DNA of 64,000 bases, taken from positions 65,703 through 129,702 of the forward strand of contig NZ_WVZN01000011.1 in assembly GCF_011772445.1 (NCBI RefSeq), read 5' to 3'. This DNA comes from Hydrogenophaga sp. Its GTDB lineage: Bacteria; Pseudomonadota; Gammaproteobacteria; Burkholderiales; Burkholderiaceae_C. Numbering within the stretch: the first letter of the stretch is position 1; every line of letters begins with the position of its first letter. Positions 38,704 to 48,315 of the stretch are shown here, one piece after another. The notes beneath the pieces were generated by a model. It was not told the DNA's origin and made no database searches. It was given only the letters and a program-made list of their open reading frames with translations. The translations under genes and the position numbers were made by a program.

Positions 38704-40575
38704 TTAGATCGGGCCGTTCGAGAAGAACACACAGGCCAGTGGTGGAACGGTGATCGCGGCGCAGGCCGGCAGGTGTCCCAGGGCCTTCCCCTGCGCCCGC
38801 ACCCCGCCGAGATTGCCCATCCCGCTGCCCCCGTAAACGCTGGCGTCGCTGTTCAGTACCTCGTGCCACCATCCGGCAATCGGCATGCCCAGCCGCAGGT
38901 GGTGGCGCGGCTGCGGCGTCAGGTTGCACACGGCAAGCACGAACTGGTCGCCGGCGCGGCGGAAGAAGGCAAGCACGTCGGGCTCCTCGTGCGCCAGCGG
39001 CGCCCAGTCGAAGCGGCCGTCGAAGTCGCTGGCGTGCAGGGCGGGCAGCGCGCGGTAGACGCGGTTGAGGTCGGCCACCCAGCGCGCCACGCCGGCGTGC
39101 AGCGGGCGGGCCAGGCGATGCCAGTCGAGGGTCTGCTCGTGGTGCCACTCGTGCGGCTGCGCGAACTCGCCGCCCATGAAGAGCAGCTTCTTGCCGGGGT
39201 GTGCCCACATGTAGCCGTACAGGGTGCGCAGGCCGGCGAAGCGCTGCCATTCGTCGCCCGGCTGCCGCTGCAGCAGGCTGCCTTTTCCATACACCACCTC
39301 GTCGTGCGACAGCGCCAGCACGAAGTTCTCGTCGAAGGCGTAGAAGGAGGAGAAGCGGATGTCGCCGCCGTGCCAGCGCCGGTGCACATGCTCGCGCTGG
39401 AAATGGCGCAGCGTGTCGTTCATCCAGCCCATGTTCCATTTCATGCCGAAGCCCAGACCGCCGGCGTGCACCGGGCGCGAAACCCCCCACCAGGCCGTCG
39501 ATTCCTCGGCGATGACGTGCACGTCGGGAAAGGCGGCGTACACGGCCGTGTTGAGGTCCTGCAGGAAGCGGATGGCCTCGTGGTTCTGGTTGCCGCCCTC
39601 GCGGTTGGGGATCCACTGCCCGGGCTCCCGCGCGAAGTCCAGGTACAGCATGGAGGAAACGGCGTCCACGCGCACGGCGTCGATGTGGTACTTGTCGAGC
39701 CAGAACAGCACATTGCCGATGAGGAAGTCGCGCACCTCGTTGCGCCCGTAGTTGAAGATGAGGCTGTTCCACTCCGGGTGGAAGCCCTGGCGCGGGTCGG
39801 CGTGCTCGTACAGCGCCGTGCCGTCGAAGCGCGCCAGCGCGTGGCTGTCGGCGGGAAAGTGCGAGCCGACCCAGTCGACGATCACGCCGATGCCGGCCTG
39901 GTGCAGGGTGTCCACCATGGCCATGAGGTCCTGCGGCGTGCCGTAGCGTGAGGTGGGCGCGTAGTACCCGCTCGTCTGGTAGCCCCAGGACCCGTAGAAC
40001 GGGTGCTCGGCGACGGGCATGAGTTCGACATGCGTGAAGCCGAGCTGCAGACAGTGCGCGGCCAGGCGCACGCCGAGCTCGCGGTAGTTCAGGTAGCGGC
40101 CGTCCTCGTGCCGCTGCCAGGAGCCCAGGTGGACCTCATAGACCGACATCGCTCGGCCCGCCGACTGGCGCTCGCCTCGCGTGGCCATCCACTCGCCGTC
40201 GTGCCAGTGGTGGTCGAGCCGCCAGACCTGCGAGGCGTTGCCCGGCGGCGGCTCGGCGCGGTGGGCGTGGGGGTCGGCTTTGTCGGTCCAGCGGCCATCG
40301 GCGCCTTCGATGCGGTACTTGTAGAGGTCGCCGTGCGCGGCCTGCGGCTCGTGCAGGGTCCACCGCCCGCTGCCATCGCCGAGGCGGTGCATGGCCCGGG
40401 GCCGCCAGCCGTTGAAGGACCCGATGAGCTGGACCTGGCGCGCGTTCGGTGCCCACACCGTGAAGCAGACGCCCGGCGCCTGCAGCACGGCGCCAAGGGC
40501 CGACGGCGCACGGGCCGAGGCGTCGGCGGGGCTGTGCGCGCGCGCGGGAGATGGCACGGGGGCGGGCGGCGCCAT
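38704..40575 (-). CDS. glgB: 1,4-alpha-glucan branching enzyme
   Basis: A 623-residue GH13 branching enzyme. An N-terminal low-complexity Ala/Pro segment precedes a CBM48 ([20 protein letters not shown]) and the barrel: [30 protein letters not shown], nucleophile in [16 protein letters not shown], acid in [12 protein letters not shown] and [15 protein letters not shown]. The start is uncertain: 40575 follows the preceding small gene by 19 bases; 40647 would overlap it. Shorter than two-CBM branching enzymes (about 730 residues), so the first N domain is absent, as in many bacteria. Confidence 0.92.
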   Translation of the reverse strand: MAPPAPVPSPARAHSPADASARAPSALGAVLQAPGVCFTVWAPNARQVQLIGSFNGWRPRAMHRLGDGSGRWTLHEPQAAHGDLYKYRIEGADGRWTDKADPHAHRAEPPPGNASQVWRLDHHWHDGEWMATRGERQSAGRAMSVYEVHLGSWQRHEDGRYLNYRELGVRLAAHCLQLGFTHVELMPVAEHPFYGSWGYQTSGYYAPTSRYGTPQDLMAMVDTLHQAGIGVIVDWVGSHFPADSHALARFDGTALYEHADPRQGFHPEWNSLIFNYGRNEVRDFLIGNVLFWLDKYHIDAVRVDAVSSMLYLDFAREPGQWIPNREGGNQNHEAIRFLQDLNTAVYAAFPDVHVIAEESTAWWGVSRPVHAGGLGFGMKWNMGWMNDTLRHFQREHVHRRWHGGDIRFSSFYAFDENFVLALSHDEVVYGKGSLLQRQPGDEWQRFAGLRTLYGYMWAHPGKKLLFMGGEFAQPHEWHHEQTLDWHRLARPLHAGVARWVADLNRVYRALPALHASDFDGRFDWAPLAHEEPDVLAFFRRAGDQFVLAVCNLTPQPRHHLRLGMPIAGWWHEVLNSDASVYGGSGMGNLGGVRAQGKALGHLPACAAITVPPLACVFFSNGPI

Positions 40576-40594
40576 TGCGGCAATGTTTGCCAGC

Positions 40595-40867
40595 TCAGGC
40601 GCGCGGGTCGCGCGCGGACAGCAGGCCGGCCAGGGCCAGCCCGGCACCGGAAGCCAGGTAGACGCCGGTGAGGCTGCCGCGTCGCAGGCGGCGCTCGAAT
40701 CCGGGCGTCAGTCGAGGCGGCACCCATTGCAGATCGACGCAGGCGGCGAGCACGGTGACGGCCGCGGCGTCGCACAGCGCGCGCGCGGCGAGCATGAGGA
40801 TCGAACAGGCGCTGGCGAGCGGGCCGCTCACAACGGCGGCCGGCAAGGCTGGATACCAGGGGATCAT
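40595..40867 (-). CDS. Small membrane protein upstream of glgB, hypothetical
   Basis: A 90-residue protein starting MIPWYPALPAAVVSG with GGAG 8 bases upstream. It has two or three hydrophobic segments (SACSILMLAARALCDAAAVT, GVYLASGAGLALAGLLS) separated by a basic loop (GFERRLRRGS). No known family. It is 19 bases before glgB on the same strand and appears to be the first gene of the glycogen/trehalose operon, so its promoter would lie in the 246-base gap to the divergent DsrE gene. The sequence gives no function. Confidence 0.5.
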   Translation of the reverse strand: MIPWYPALPAAVVSGPLASACSILMLAARALCDAAAVTVLAACVDLQWVPPRLTPGFERRLRRGSLTGVYLASGAGLALAGLLSARDPRA

Positions 40868-41113
40868 GAACGACTCCGGTGGTGAACGGGAATGGGGCTT
40901 GCTCCGTGGCAATCGCCATGCCGCCCCGTCCTGTCCGTGTTTGGTATCGCCCGCCACCACCGGGAAGCTCCCCGTGGTACTGCTGTTGACCGGCCCACGG
41001 GCTTCCTCGGCCGTCGGCTGTCGCGCGCCCTGCTCGCGGCCGCGTAAGCACCGTTACAGTTGAGCCGTCAACAACTGACCACCGACACCCCTTCTGTCCA
41101 ACGGAGTCTGCTC

Positions 41114-41641
41114 ATGCGCCTTCACCGCCTCGCCACGTTCGCCATCGCCCTGATGCTCGGCGGCGCCGCCCTCGCCGGCCCCAACGACCCTTCCAGGTTC
41201 GACGGCACCCGTTACCTGCCCCAGAAGGCGCTGTACGACTTCAACTTTTCCAGGCCCCTGGAAGGCAAGGCCGCTTTCGGCTACGTCAAGAACCACCTGC
41301 GCGCCATCAAGGAATACGGCGACCCGAAGTCGCACATCGTCATCGTGGCGCACGGCAACGAACTGCACGCGTTCTCCCGTCTGAACCGCGCGGCCTATCC
41401 CGACATGTACGAGGAGCTCAAGGCCCTGGCCGACGCGGGCGTGACGATCCGCGTCTGCGCCAACGCGGCGCGCTCGCGCGGCTACAAGCCCGACGAGTTC
41501 TACGACGTGGTCACCGTGGTGCCCGCCGCCGTGATCGACCTGGCCAAGTGGCAGAACGAGGGCTACAGCTACATGTACGCCGAGATGTTCCCGCGCCTGA
41601 CGCGCGAGGAACTGGTCAGGCAGGTCCCCGAGCTGCAGTAA
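41114..41641 (+). CDS. Secreted DsrE-family protein
   Basis: A 175-residue protein. A Sec signal peptide (MRLHRLATFAIALMLGGAALA) directs it to the periplasm. The mature part is a DsrE/F-like fold: KSHIVIVAHGNELHAFSRL, YEELKALADAGVTIRVCANA and VVPAAVIDLAKWQNEGYSYM, listed in short pieces. Cys in RVCANAARSRGY is the position of the active cysteine in sulfur-relay DsrE proteins. Ribosome site GGAG precedes the ATG. Family members of this secreted type have no settled function. Convergent with the serine hydrolase, 9 bases apart. Confidence 0.8.
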   Translation: MRLHRLATFAIALMLGGAALAGPNDPSRFDGTRYLPQKALYDFNFSRPLEGKAAFGYVKNHLRAIKEYGDPKSHIVIVAHGNELHAFSRLNRAAYPDMYEELKALADAGVTIRVCANAARSRGYKPDEFYDVVTVVPAAVIDLAKWQNEGYSYMYAEMFPRLTREELVRQVPELQ

Positions 41642-41650
41642 GCCCGTGCC

Positions 41651-42910
41651 TCACCGGGCCCGCCCGAAGCGCCCGGGTGGCCCGTGCTGCGCGAGCAGCG
41701 CGTGCCAGAGCGACGTGAGTTCGGCCGAGGCGCCCGGGTCGTTGGGGTTGAGGTTCACCGCTGTCTGCACCAGCACGAAGCGCGTGATCGGATCGATCAG
41801 AACGGCCTGGCCCAGGATGCCGCGCATGGCGTAGTAGCGCGGCGTCTCGCCGGACAGCCAGATCTGGTAGCCGTAGTTGGGGCTCAGGCCGCGCGCCGGC
41901 GTGGTGCTTTCGTAGACCCAGGGGCGCGAGACCACCTGCTGGCCATTCCAGCGCCCGTCGTGGGCGAGCATGAGGCCCAGGCGGGCCCAGTCGCGCAGGC
42001 GGGCCACCACGCAGCAGAAGCCGAGCGCATCGCCTGCGGCGTCGGCGTCCCACGCGGCATTGGCTTCGGCCCCCAGCGGGGCCCAGAGGCGGCGGCTGAA
42101 GTAGTCGGGCAGGGACATGCCCACCGCGCGGCTGACCACCATGCCCAGCACCTGCGAATCGGCGCTGGAGTAATGGAACACGCGGCCCGGTTCGGCCACG
42201 CGAGTGTCGAACTGGCGCACCGCCGCCACCGCACCCATGGCCGCTGGGCCGATCAGGCCGTCGATGAGGCGGCGCACGTCGTCGTCCGGCTGGTAGGTCT
42301 CCCGAAAGCCGATGCCGGAGGCCATGGGCAGCAAGGCGTGAATGGGCGTGGCCCCATAGGCCGTGCCCGCCAGTTCGGGCACGTAGGCGGAGACGGGGTC
42401 GTTGAGCGAGCGGATGGCGCGGTCTTCCAGCGCCGCGCCCGCCAGCAAGCCGGTGATCGTCTTGGCCAGCGAATGCGAGAGGAACCGGTCGCTGTCCTTG
42501 CGGCCGTACTGGTAACGCTCGAACAGGATGTCGCTGTCGCGCGCAATGAGCAGGCCCGTGACGGGGTGGCGGCGCAGGTAGTCGTCCAGCGTGTGTGTGC
42601 GGCCTTCGTGCTGATACGTCAGTTCAAAGGCCCCCGCCACCCGCGACAAGGGCGACGGCTTGGCCGAGGTGGGCACCTCGCGCAGGGGGCGGAACCGGTC
42701 GTAGTGGCTGTGCAGGCCCACGTAGTGTTCCTGCTTCAGGTCCTCGCGCCGGGTGCCGGGCGGGGGCACCGGGTAGCCCTGGGCCTGCCCGTACGCGGCG
42801 GCTTGCGGGCCATCGGGCGCGAAGCCGGGCTCGGCCTGCGCACCCAGCGCCGCAGCGCCCCACAGGGCGGCGGCCAGCAGGCGAAAGGGCCGGCGCAGCA
42901 AACCGGCCAC
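41651..42910 (-). CDS. Secreted serine hydrolase, beta-lactamase/penicillin-binding fold (class C-like)
   Basis: A 419-residue protein with a signal peptide (LLAAALWGAAALGAQA). Catalytic Ser147 and Lys150 are in SHSLAKT, and a Tyr motif follows in FHYSSADSQVLG. PDYFSRRLWAPLGAEANA is typical of the family. RGILGQAVLIDP occupies the usual third-motif position, with Gly-rich character but not a classic KTG. Likely an esterase or peptidase rather than a true beta-lactamase. The GTG start is one base after the hydroxylase gene stop, so the two genes form an operon. Confidence 0.85.
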   Translation of the reverse strand: MAGLLRRPFRLLAAALWGAAALGAQAEPGFAPDGPQAAAYGQAQGYPVPPPGTRREDLKQEHYVGLHSHYDRFRPLREVPTSAKPSPLSRVAGAFELTYQHEGRTHTLDDYLRRHPVTGLLIARDSDILFERYQYGRKDSDRFLSHSLAKTITGLLAGAALEDRAIRSLNDPVSAYVPELAGTAYGATPIHALLPMASGIGFRETYQPDDDVRRLIDGLIGPAAMGAVAAVRQFDTRVAEPGRVFHYSSADSQVLGMVVSRAVGMSLPDYFSRRLWAPLGAEANAAWDADAAGDALGFCCVVARLRDWARLGLMLAHDGRWNGQQVVSRPWVYESTTPARGLSPNYGYQIWLSGETPRYYAMRGILGQAVLIDPITRFVLVQTAVNLNPNDPGASAELTSLWHALLAQHGPPGRFGRAR

Positions 42911-42911
42911 C

Positions 42912-43613
42912 CTAGGCGTACTTCTTCAGGTTGGCCCGGATCGCTTTCACCTCTTCGGAGTAGCGGCCCAGCACGCGGGTGAGCAAGAGGTTGAGCAGCC
43001 CATAGTGCAGCGGCATGGGCCGCAGCACGTCCACGATGAGCACGACGCGGATGTCGCTGGCGTCGTTGATGACCTCGTGGCTCCAGCTGTCGTCGAAGAG
43101 GATGCTGTGGCCGTTGGTCCAGGTGTGGAACTGGTCCTTCACGCGCAGCGTGGGCGGGTTCTCGGCGGGCACCTTCAAGGCCAGGTGGTAGCGCAGGTAG
43201 CCGGTGTAAGGCCCGTCGTGCGCGGGGATGGACTTGCCCGGGTCCAGGATCGAAAAGAAGGCGCCGAGCAGGTGGGGCACCTGCCGCAGCGCCGCCATGG
43301 TCTGGGGGCACCTGCCGGCGTTGGCGGGCACCTCGCCGTCGACGGTGGCGAGCATGAACACACGCCAGCTCTTGTCGGGGTTGACCGTGCCGGAGATGTA
43401 GGTTTCGGCCTTGGAGACCTCGTGGTAGCGCGGGATGCGTTCACGCTCCTGCAGCAGCCCTTCGAGTTCGGCGCGGATGGCGTCCTGGTGCCGGTCCAGC
43501 ACGCGCAGGGCCGGGTAGGTCTGGTCGATGTCGAAGAACGCCGGCCGCTGCTGGCCACCGGCCTGCCGCGAGAAGATGGCATTGATGCGACGCTGAACGG
43601 GGCTCTGCGACAT
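42912..43613 (-). CDS. Aspartyl/asparaginyl beta-hydroxylase-family dioxygenase (LpxO-like)
   Basis: A 233-residue Fe(II)/2-oxoglutarate dioxygenase-like protein. Probable iron ligands are His132 in IPAHDGPYTGYLRYHLAL and His179 in LFDDSWSHEVIND, with a 2-oxoglutarate-binding Arg nearby (IRVVLIVDV). Family members hydroxylate aspartyl residues or the acyl chains of lipid A. A C-terminal amphipathic segment (LLNLLLTRVLGRY) could be membrane-associated. The usual LpxO N-terminal anchor is not evident. Substrate unknown. Confidence 0.82.
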   Translation of the reverse strand: MSQSPVQRRINAIFSRQAGGQQRPAFFDIDQTYPALRVLDRHQDAIRAELEGLLQERERIPRYHEVSKAETYISGTVNPDKSWRVFMLATVDGEVPANAGRCPQTMAALRQVPHLLGAFFSILDPGKSIPAHDGPYTGYLRYHLALKVPAENPPTLRVKDQFHTWTNGHSILFDDSWSHEVINDASDIRVVLIVDVLRPMPLHYGLLNLLLTRVLGRYSEEVKAIRANLKKYA

Positions 43614-43682
43614 CGCGTCTCCTGATGGATCCCGTGGGGAGGAACGCGCGCATTATGGGCCGCAGGCCCGCTGGTCGAAGGC

Positions 43683-43714
43683 AAAAAAAAGAGGCAGCCC
43701 GTGCGGGCTGCCTC
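43683..43714 (-). terminator. Strong intrinsic terminator of the DUF4148 gene
   Basis: A perfect 10-bp stem (GAGGCAGCCC at 43691-43700 and GGGCTGCCTC at 43705-43714) with loop GTGC. On the minus strand it is followed by a run of eight T residues. It ends the leftward DUF4148 transcript, 32 bases after its stop codon. Confidence 0.9.
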
Positions 43715-43745
43715 AAATCCTTGGAGGAGACAAACGGTGAGACGA

Positions 43746-44147
43746 TCAGTTGACCTGGACGCTGCCCTGGCCTTGCACCACGGCATTGCCCTGCACGGCG
43801 CGCAGGCCGGCCAGGCGGATCAGCTCGGCCTGCTCGGGCGTGGCCACGGGCTGGAGTTCACCGCGGACCGTCAGACCCAGGCGGCGGGCTTCGGCGGCTT
43901 CGGCCAGCACCTGGGCGCGGGTGAGGCCGCTGGCGACCACGGTGGCTTGCGCTTGCGCGGGGTTGGCTTCGCCGCGGGCGATCTGGTCGGCCCGGTAGGC
44001 GGCGGCGGCCTGGGCTTGCACTTCGGCGCGGCTCAGGTTGGACTGGAAGTTGAAGACTTCGTTGCCTTCGATGGGGCCTTCGGCGAAGGCGGCACCCGCG
44101 GTCAGGGCGAAGGCGATGGGCAGGAGGATGCGTTGGGAGGCGTTCAT
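43746..44147 (-). CDS. DUF4148-family secreted protein
   Basis: A 133-residue exported protein. Signal peptide MNASQRILLPIAFALTAGAAFA; the mature part has the DUF4148 pattern, helical heptads SNLSRAEVQAQAAAAYRADQ and ASGLTRAQVLAEAAEARRLG, in which a Leu-x-Arg-Ala-Gln/Glu-Val motif occurs twice. Abundant in Burkholderiales and often regulated by metals or growth phase; function unknown. Start at 44147 chosen for AAGGAA and signal peptide. Monocistronic, with its own terminator, divergent from a two-component system. Confidence 0.85.
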   Translation of the reverse strand: MNASQRILLPIAFALTAGAAFAEGPIEGNEVFNFQSNLSRAEVQAQAAAAYRADQIARGEANPAQAQATVVASGLTRAQVLAEAAEARRLGLTVRGELQPVATPEQAELIRLAGLRAVQGNAVVQGQGSVQVN

Positions 44148-44267
44148 GACAGTTCCTTTGGAGACGACAGGTTGAAAACGATGGAGGGAGGAGACACTTG
44201 GAAAGCCGGTCTGCGTCGGCATGGGATGAACTGTAGAAACCGGGCCTGTCGTTTCCCGAACGCCTGA

Positions 44268-44283
44268 ATTACGTATTCGTAAC
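44268..44283. promoter_or_regulatory. Inverted-repeat operator candidate upstream of the response-regulator gene
   Basis: TTACG-TATT-CGTAA (44269-44282) is a perfect inverted repeat in the 215-base gap between the DUF4148 gene and the regulator at 44363. Its arrangement resembles boxes bound by OmpR-family metal-response regulators, hence it may be autoregulatory. Not tested. Confidence 0.35.
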
Positions 44284-44362
44284 CCACCGCGCGCTCACTT
44301 TCCGTGACAATTTCATAGCGCGCAATCGGATGGCGCGCCATTCATTCCGAGTACCCCACGCC

Positions 44363-45046
44363 ATGCGCATCCTGGTCATTGAAGACGAAGCCAAGCAAGC
44401 CGACTACGTCAAGCGCGGCCTGACCGAGGCCGGCTACACGGTCGACGTGGCGCGCGACGGCATCGAAGGCCGCTACCTCGCCACCGAAGGCGACTACCAG
44501 CTCGTGGTGCTCGACATCATGTTGCCGGGGGTGGACGGCTTCGGCGTGCTGTCCGCGCTGCGCGAAAAGCACAACACCCCGGTGCTGATGCTCACGGCGC
44601 GCGACCTGGTGGAGGACCGCGTGCGCGGCCTGCAGTCCGGTGCCGACGACTACCTCGTCAAGCCGTTTGCCTTCTCCGAGCTGCTGGCGCGCATCGGCGC
44701 GCTGCTGCGCCGGGGCCCGGCCTCCTCGACCGAGGCGACCAACAGCCGCCTGAGCGTGAGCAACCTCGAGATCGACCTGCTGAGCCGCAAGGCCTCGCGT
44801 GCGGGGCAACGGCTGGAGCTCACGGCCAAGGAATTCGCGCTGCTGGCCCTGCTGGCGCGCCGCAAGGGGCAGATCCTTTCGCGCACCACGCTGGCCGAGC
44901 AGGTGTGGGACATGAACTTCGACTCCGACACCAACGTGGTCGAGGTGGCGATCCGCCGGCTGCGCGCCAAGATGGACGACCCCTTCCGCCCCAAGTTGCT
45001 GCACAACGTGCGCGGCATGGGCTATGTGCTGGAGGAACGCGCGTGA
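44363..45046 (+). CDS. OmpR-family response regulator (heavy-metal/CusR-like type)
   Basis: A 227-residue regulator. The receiver has the acidic pair in ILVIEDEAKQADYVKRGL and phospho-acceptor Asp51 in VVLDIMLPGVDGFGVL, with SGADDYLVKPFAF. The winged-helix DNA-binding domain has LELTAKEFALLALLARRKGQ and VEVAIRRLRAKMDDPF. This sequence family includes CusR, CopR and IrlR, which respond to copper, silver or other metals. The start at 44363 gives MRILVIEDEA; an upstream ATG at 44330 has no ribosome site. Overlaps its cognate kinase (GTGA). Confidence 0.9.
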   Translation: MRILVIEDEAKQADYVKRGLTEAGYTVDVARDGIEGRYLATEGDYQLVVLDIMLPGVDGFGVLSALREKHNTPVLMLTARDLVEDRVRGLQSGADDYLVKPFAFSELLARIGALLRRGPASSTEATNSRLSVSNLEIDLLSRKASRAGQRLELTAKEFALLALLARRKGQILSRTTLAEQVWDMNFDSDTNVVEVAIRRLRAKMDDPFRPKLLHNVRGMGYVLEERA

Positions 45047-46446
45047 ACACGACCACGATCGACGGGACCGCCGGCGCGAGCGCCAACGCGGCTTCCGCGG
45101 ACCCGCGCAGCGGGCCCACGCCCTGCACGTACTCCATCGGCAAGCGCCTGTCGCTGCTGCTGGCGGTGCAGACCATCATCGGCCTGGGCGTGCTGCTGGC
45201 CGTCATCTACGCCGCCACCTGGATGCTGTTCGAGTCGCGCCAGCAGGAGGAACTGCGCGGCTACTCCAACGTGCTCATCGAGGTGCTGAAAGACGCCGAC
45301 GCCGATGGCGGCGAGGCCGCGATGGTGCAGAAGCTGCAATGGCTGAGCGAACGCCGGCCCGGCAATTTCGTGCAGGTCCACCGCGCCGACGGCAGCGAGA
45401 TGTACCGCGACGCGCTGCCCACCTTCGACCCCGGGACCGCGCCGACGAGCGAGCTGCGCTTCTCGGTGCCGCGCGCCGACGGCAGCGCGCCGCTGCAGGG
45501 CCGGCTGGTGATGGACTGTTCGCGCGATGCCCAATACGGCCAGCGCATGGCCCTGCTGCTGGTGGCCGCCACGCTGGCGGGCGGCGCCTTTGTGGCCTGG
45601 GCCACCTTCTGGCGCGTGCGCTGCAGCCTGCGCCCGCTCGCGGACCTGGCGAGCCAGACCCGCGCGATCGACGTGCGTCGACTGGACCAGCGCCTGGCGC
45701 TGAGCGAGCCCATCGAGGAGCTTCAGCCGCTGATCGAGCAATTCAACGGCCTCATGCAACGCGTGGAGCGCACCTACGTGCAACTCGAGGGCTTCAACGC
45801 CGACGTGGCGCATGAACTGCGCACGCCCTTGGCCAACCTGATCGGCCACACCGAGGTCGCGCTGAGCCGCGAGCGCAGCGCGCCCGAGCTGGAGGAAGTG
45901 CTGCTGTCCAACCTGGAAGAGTTGCAGCGCATGGCGGGCATCGTCAACGACATGCTGTTCCTGGCGCAAGCCGACCGCGGCGTGAAGGCGCGCCGCGGGG
46001 CGCCGGTGAGCCTGGCCGATCTGGTGCAACAGGTGGTGGAATTCCACGAGGCGCCGATGGAGGAGGCCGGTCTGGGCATCGACATCGAGGGCGACGCCCA
46101 GCTGGCGGTGGACGAGCCGCTCTTCAAGCGCGCGCTGTCCAATCTGCTGGGCAATGCCATCCGCTACGCCGACAAGGACTCACGCCTGTGCGTGCGCATC
46201 CAGCAGGAGGCCGACGGCAGCGTGCGCCTGTGGGTGGAGAACTGCGGCCCGGCAATCGAACCCGACCACCTGCCCCGCCTGTTCGATCGCTTCTTCCGCG
46301 CCGACGCCTCGCGCTGCGAACTGGAGAAGCCGCACCACGGCCTGGGCTTGTCCATCGTGGCGGCCATCGCGCGCATGCACGACGGCTTCGCGGTGGCCGA
46401 GTCGGACGCCGGCCGCACACGGGTCGGCTTCATCATGGCGGTGTGA
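45043..46446 (+). CDS. Sensor histidine kinase partnered with the CusR-like regulator
   Basis: A 467-residue membrane sensor with GTG start overlapping the regulator stop. Topology: transmembrane helix at about 33-62 (LSLLLAVQTIIGLGVLLAVI), periplasmic sensor domain of about 100 residues, second helix (LLLVAATLAGGAFVAW), HAMP linker, HisKA with His257 in DVAHELRTPLANL, and HATPase with HHGLGLSIVAAI. The class is CusS/IrlS-like. The periplasmic domain shows no obvious cluster of metal ligands, so the inducing signal is uncertain. Confidence 0.9.
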   Translation: MNTTTIDGTAGASANAASADPRSGPTPCTYSIGKRLSLLLAVQTIIGLGVLLAVIYAATWMLFESRQQEELRGYSNVLIEVLKDADADGGEAAMVQKLQWLSERRPGNFVQVHRADGSEMYRDALPTFDPGTAPTSELRFSVPRADGSAPLQGRLVMDCSRDAQYGQRMALLLVAATLAGGAFVAWATFWRVRCSLRPLADLASQTRAIDVRRLDQRLALSEPIEELQPLIEQFNGLMQRVERTYVQLEGFNADVAHELRTPLANLIGHTEVALSRERSAPELEEVLLSNLEELQRMAGIVNDMLFLAQADRGVKARRGAPVSLADLVQQVVEFHEAPMEEAGLGIDIEGDAQLAVDEPLFKRALSNLLGNAIRYADKDSRLCVRIQQEADGSVRLWVENCGPAIEPDHLPRLFDRFFRADASRCELEKPHHGLGLSIVAAIARMHDGFAVAESDAGRTRVGFIMAV

Positions 46447-46459
46447 GACCGCCCGCGCG

Positions 46460-47680
46460 TCACCCGGGCAGGAAAAGCGCCTGCAGATCGCTCAGGAAGT
46501 CAAAGCCCCGCTCGGTCGGTCGCACCTGAGCGCCTTCGCGTTCGATCAGGCCTTTCGCCTCGGCCTCGCGCAAGGCCGCGTCGATGCTGGACAGCGGCAG
46601 GCCGGTGCCGGCCATGAAATCGGCCAGGGCGAAGCCCTCGCGCAGGCGCAGGGCGTTGAGCATGAACTCGAACGGCAACTGGGCGCGCGGCACCTCGTCC
46701 ATGCTCGCCACGGCGTCGCCGGCAAGGGCGCGCTCCATGTACAGACGCGGCTCACGCACGCGCACCGGGCGCGCGATGCGGTGCGCGAAACTGAGCTTGC
46801 CGTGTGCCCCGGCGCCGATGCCCAGGTAGTCGCCGAAGCGCCAGTAGTTCAGGTTGTGCCGGCAGACGTGGCCGGGCCGGGCATAGGCCGAGACCTCGTA
46901 GCGCTGGAGTCCCGCCTCGGCGGTGAGGGCGGTGATGAGGTCCAGCATCTCGTAGGCCTCGTCGTCGCTGGGCAGCCGGGGCGGGTACTTGGCGAACCAG
47001 GTGTTGGGTTCGAGCGTGAGGTGGTAGACGGACAGGTGCGGCGGGGCGAAGGACAGCGCGGTGCGCAGGTCGGCCTCGCACTGCGCGAGCGTCTGGCCCG
47101 GCAGCGCGTACATCAGGTCGAGGTTGAAGGTGTCGAAGACCTGCGCCGCCTCTTCCAGCGCGGCGCGCGCCTGCGCGCCGTCGTGCACGCGGCCCAGGGC
47201 CTTGAGCTGCGCGTCGTCAAAGCTCTGGACGCCGATGGACAGGCGCGTGACCCCGGCCTGGCGGAACGCGCGGAAACGGTCCTTCTCGAAGGTGCCGGGA
47301 TTGGCCTCGAGCGTGATCTCGGCGCCGGGCTCCAACGGCAGGCGCGCGCGCACGTCGGCCAACAGGCGGTCGATGGCCTCGGGCGAGAACAGGCTGGGCG
47401 TGCCGCCGCCGATGAACACGCTGTGCACGGGCCGCCCCCACACCAGGGGCAGCGAGGCCTCGAGGTCGGCGCGCAGGGCGTCGAGGTAGCGCGCCTCGGG
47501 CATCGGGTCCCCCGGAGCCGACGTGGCGCTCCACTCGTGCGAGTTGAAGTCGCAGTAAGGGCACTTCTTCAGGCACCAGGGCAAGTGGATGTAGAGCGAC
47601 AGTGGCGGCAGCGCGCCGAGCTGCAAGGTGCCCGGGCGCATCCAGTGCCTCGGGTCGCGGTGGACGGGTGTCTCGCTCAC
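46460..47680 (-). CDS. hemW: Haem chaperone / radical SAM protein HemW
   Basis: A 406-residue HemW-type protein. The radical SAM motif CLKKCPYCDFNSHE carries the CxxxCxxC cluster plus the extra Cys seen as CxxxCxxCxF. FIGGGTPSLFSPEAIDRLL, TLEANPGTFE and RLSIGVQSFDD are typical of the HemN/HemW superfamily; the C-terminal HemN domain follows. HemW delivers haem to respiratory enzymes and is not the coproporphyrinogen oxidase itself. Alternative GTG starts at 47680 and 47707 exist; 47707 overlaps rdgB. I use 47680. Confidence 0.88.
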   Translation of the reverse strand: MSETPVHRDPRHWMRPGTLQLGALPPLSLYIHLPWCLKKCPYCDFNSHEWSATSAPGDPMPEARYLDALRADLEASLPLVWGRPVHSVFIGGGTPSLFSPEAIDRLLADVRARLPLEPGAEITLEANPGTFEKDRFRAFRQAGVTRLSIGVQSFDDAQLKALGRVHDGAQARAALEEAAQVFDTFNLDLMYALPGQTLAQCEADLRTALSFAPPHLSVYHLTLEPNTWFAKYPPRLPSDDEAYEMLDLITALTAEAGLQRYEVSAYARPGHVCRHNLNYWRFGDYLGIGAGAHGKLSFAHRIARPVRVREPRLYMERALAGDAVASMDEVPRAQLPFEFMLNALRLREGFALADFMAGTGLPLSSIDAALREAEAKGLIEREGAQVRPTERGFDFLSDLQALFLPG

Positions 47681-47703
47681 GGTACGGTCTTCAGACGCTG
47701 CGC

Positions 47704-48315
47704 TCACGGCGCAGGCGCGAACCAGCGCTCGCGCATGAGTTCCAGCATGGCGCGGGCGGCCTGTCCGCGGTGGCTGTGCCGGTTCTTCACCTCGGGGTCG
47801 AGCTGGGCGAAGGTGCGGCCCAGCGCGGGAATGAACATCACGGGGTCGAAGCCGAAGCCTTGGTCGCCCACGCGCTCGCGCGTGATGAGACCGGGGGCGC
47901 GGCCCGTGGCCACGAGCGGTTCGGGGTCGTCGGCGTGGCGAAGCGCGACCAGGGTGCTGACCAGCGCGGCACGGCGGTCGACCACGTCGCGCATCTGCTC
48001 GAGCAGCGCGGTGACGTTGTGGTCGTCGCCCTTGGAGTAGCCGTGCTGCGTGGCGTAGTAGGCGGTGTCCACACCCGGCAGACCGCCGAAGGCCTCCACG
48101 CACAGCCCGGCGTCGTCGGCCACGGCCGGCAGGCCGCTTTCGCGCGCGGCGTGGCGGGCCTTGGCCAGCGCGTTCTCGATGAAGGTGCGGTGCGGCTCCG
48201 GCGCTTCCGGGATGCCCAGTTCGGCCTGACGAACGAGCTGCACGCCCAGCGGGGCGAACAGGGCCTGCAACTCGGCCAGCTTGCCCGCGTTGTTCGACGC
48301 GAGGACCAGCTTCAT
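47704..48315 (-). CDS. rdgB: XTP/dITP diphosphatase (RdgB/HAM1)
   Basis: A 203-residue house-cleaning pyrophosphatase that removes deaminated purine nucleotides. Motifs: [51 protein letters not shown] and [11 protein letters not shown]. The start overlaps the rph stop (ATGA). Rph-rdgB-hemW is a common order in beta- and gammaproteobacteria. Confidence 0.95.
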   Translation of the reverse strand: MKLVLASNNAGKLAELQALFAPLGVQLVRQAELGIPEAPEPHRTFIENALAKARHAARESGLPAVADDAGLCVEAFGGLPGVDTAYYATQHGYSKGDDHNVTALLEQMRDVVDRRAALVSTLVALRHADDPEPLVATGRAPGLITRERVGDQGFGFDPVMFIPALGRTFAQLDPEVKNRHSHRGQAARAMLELMRERWFAPAP

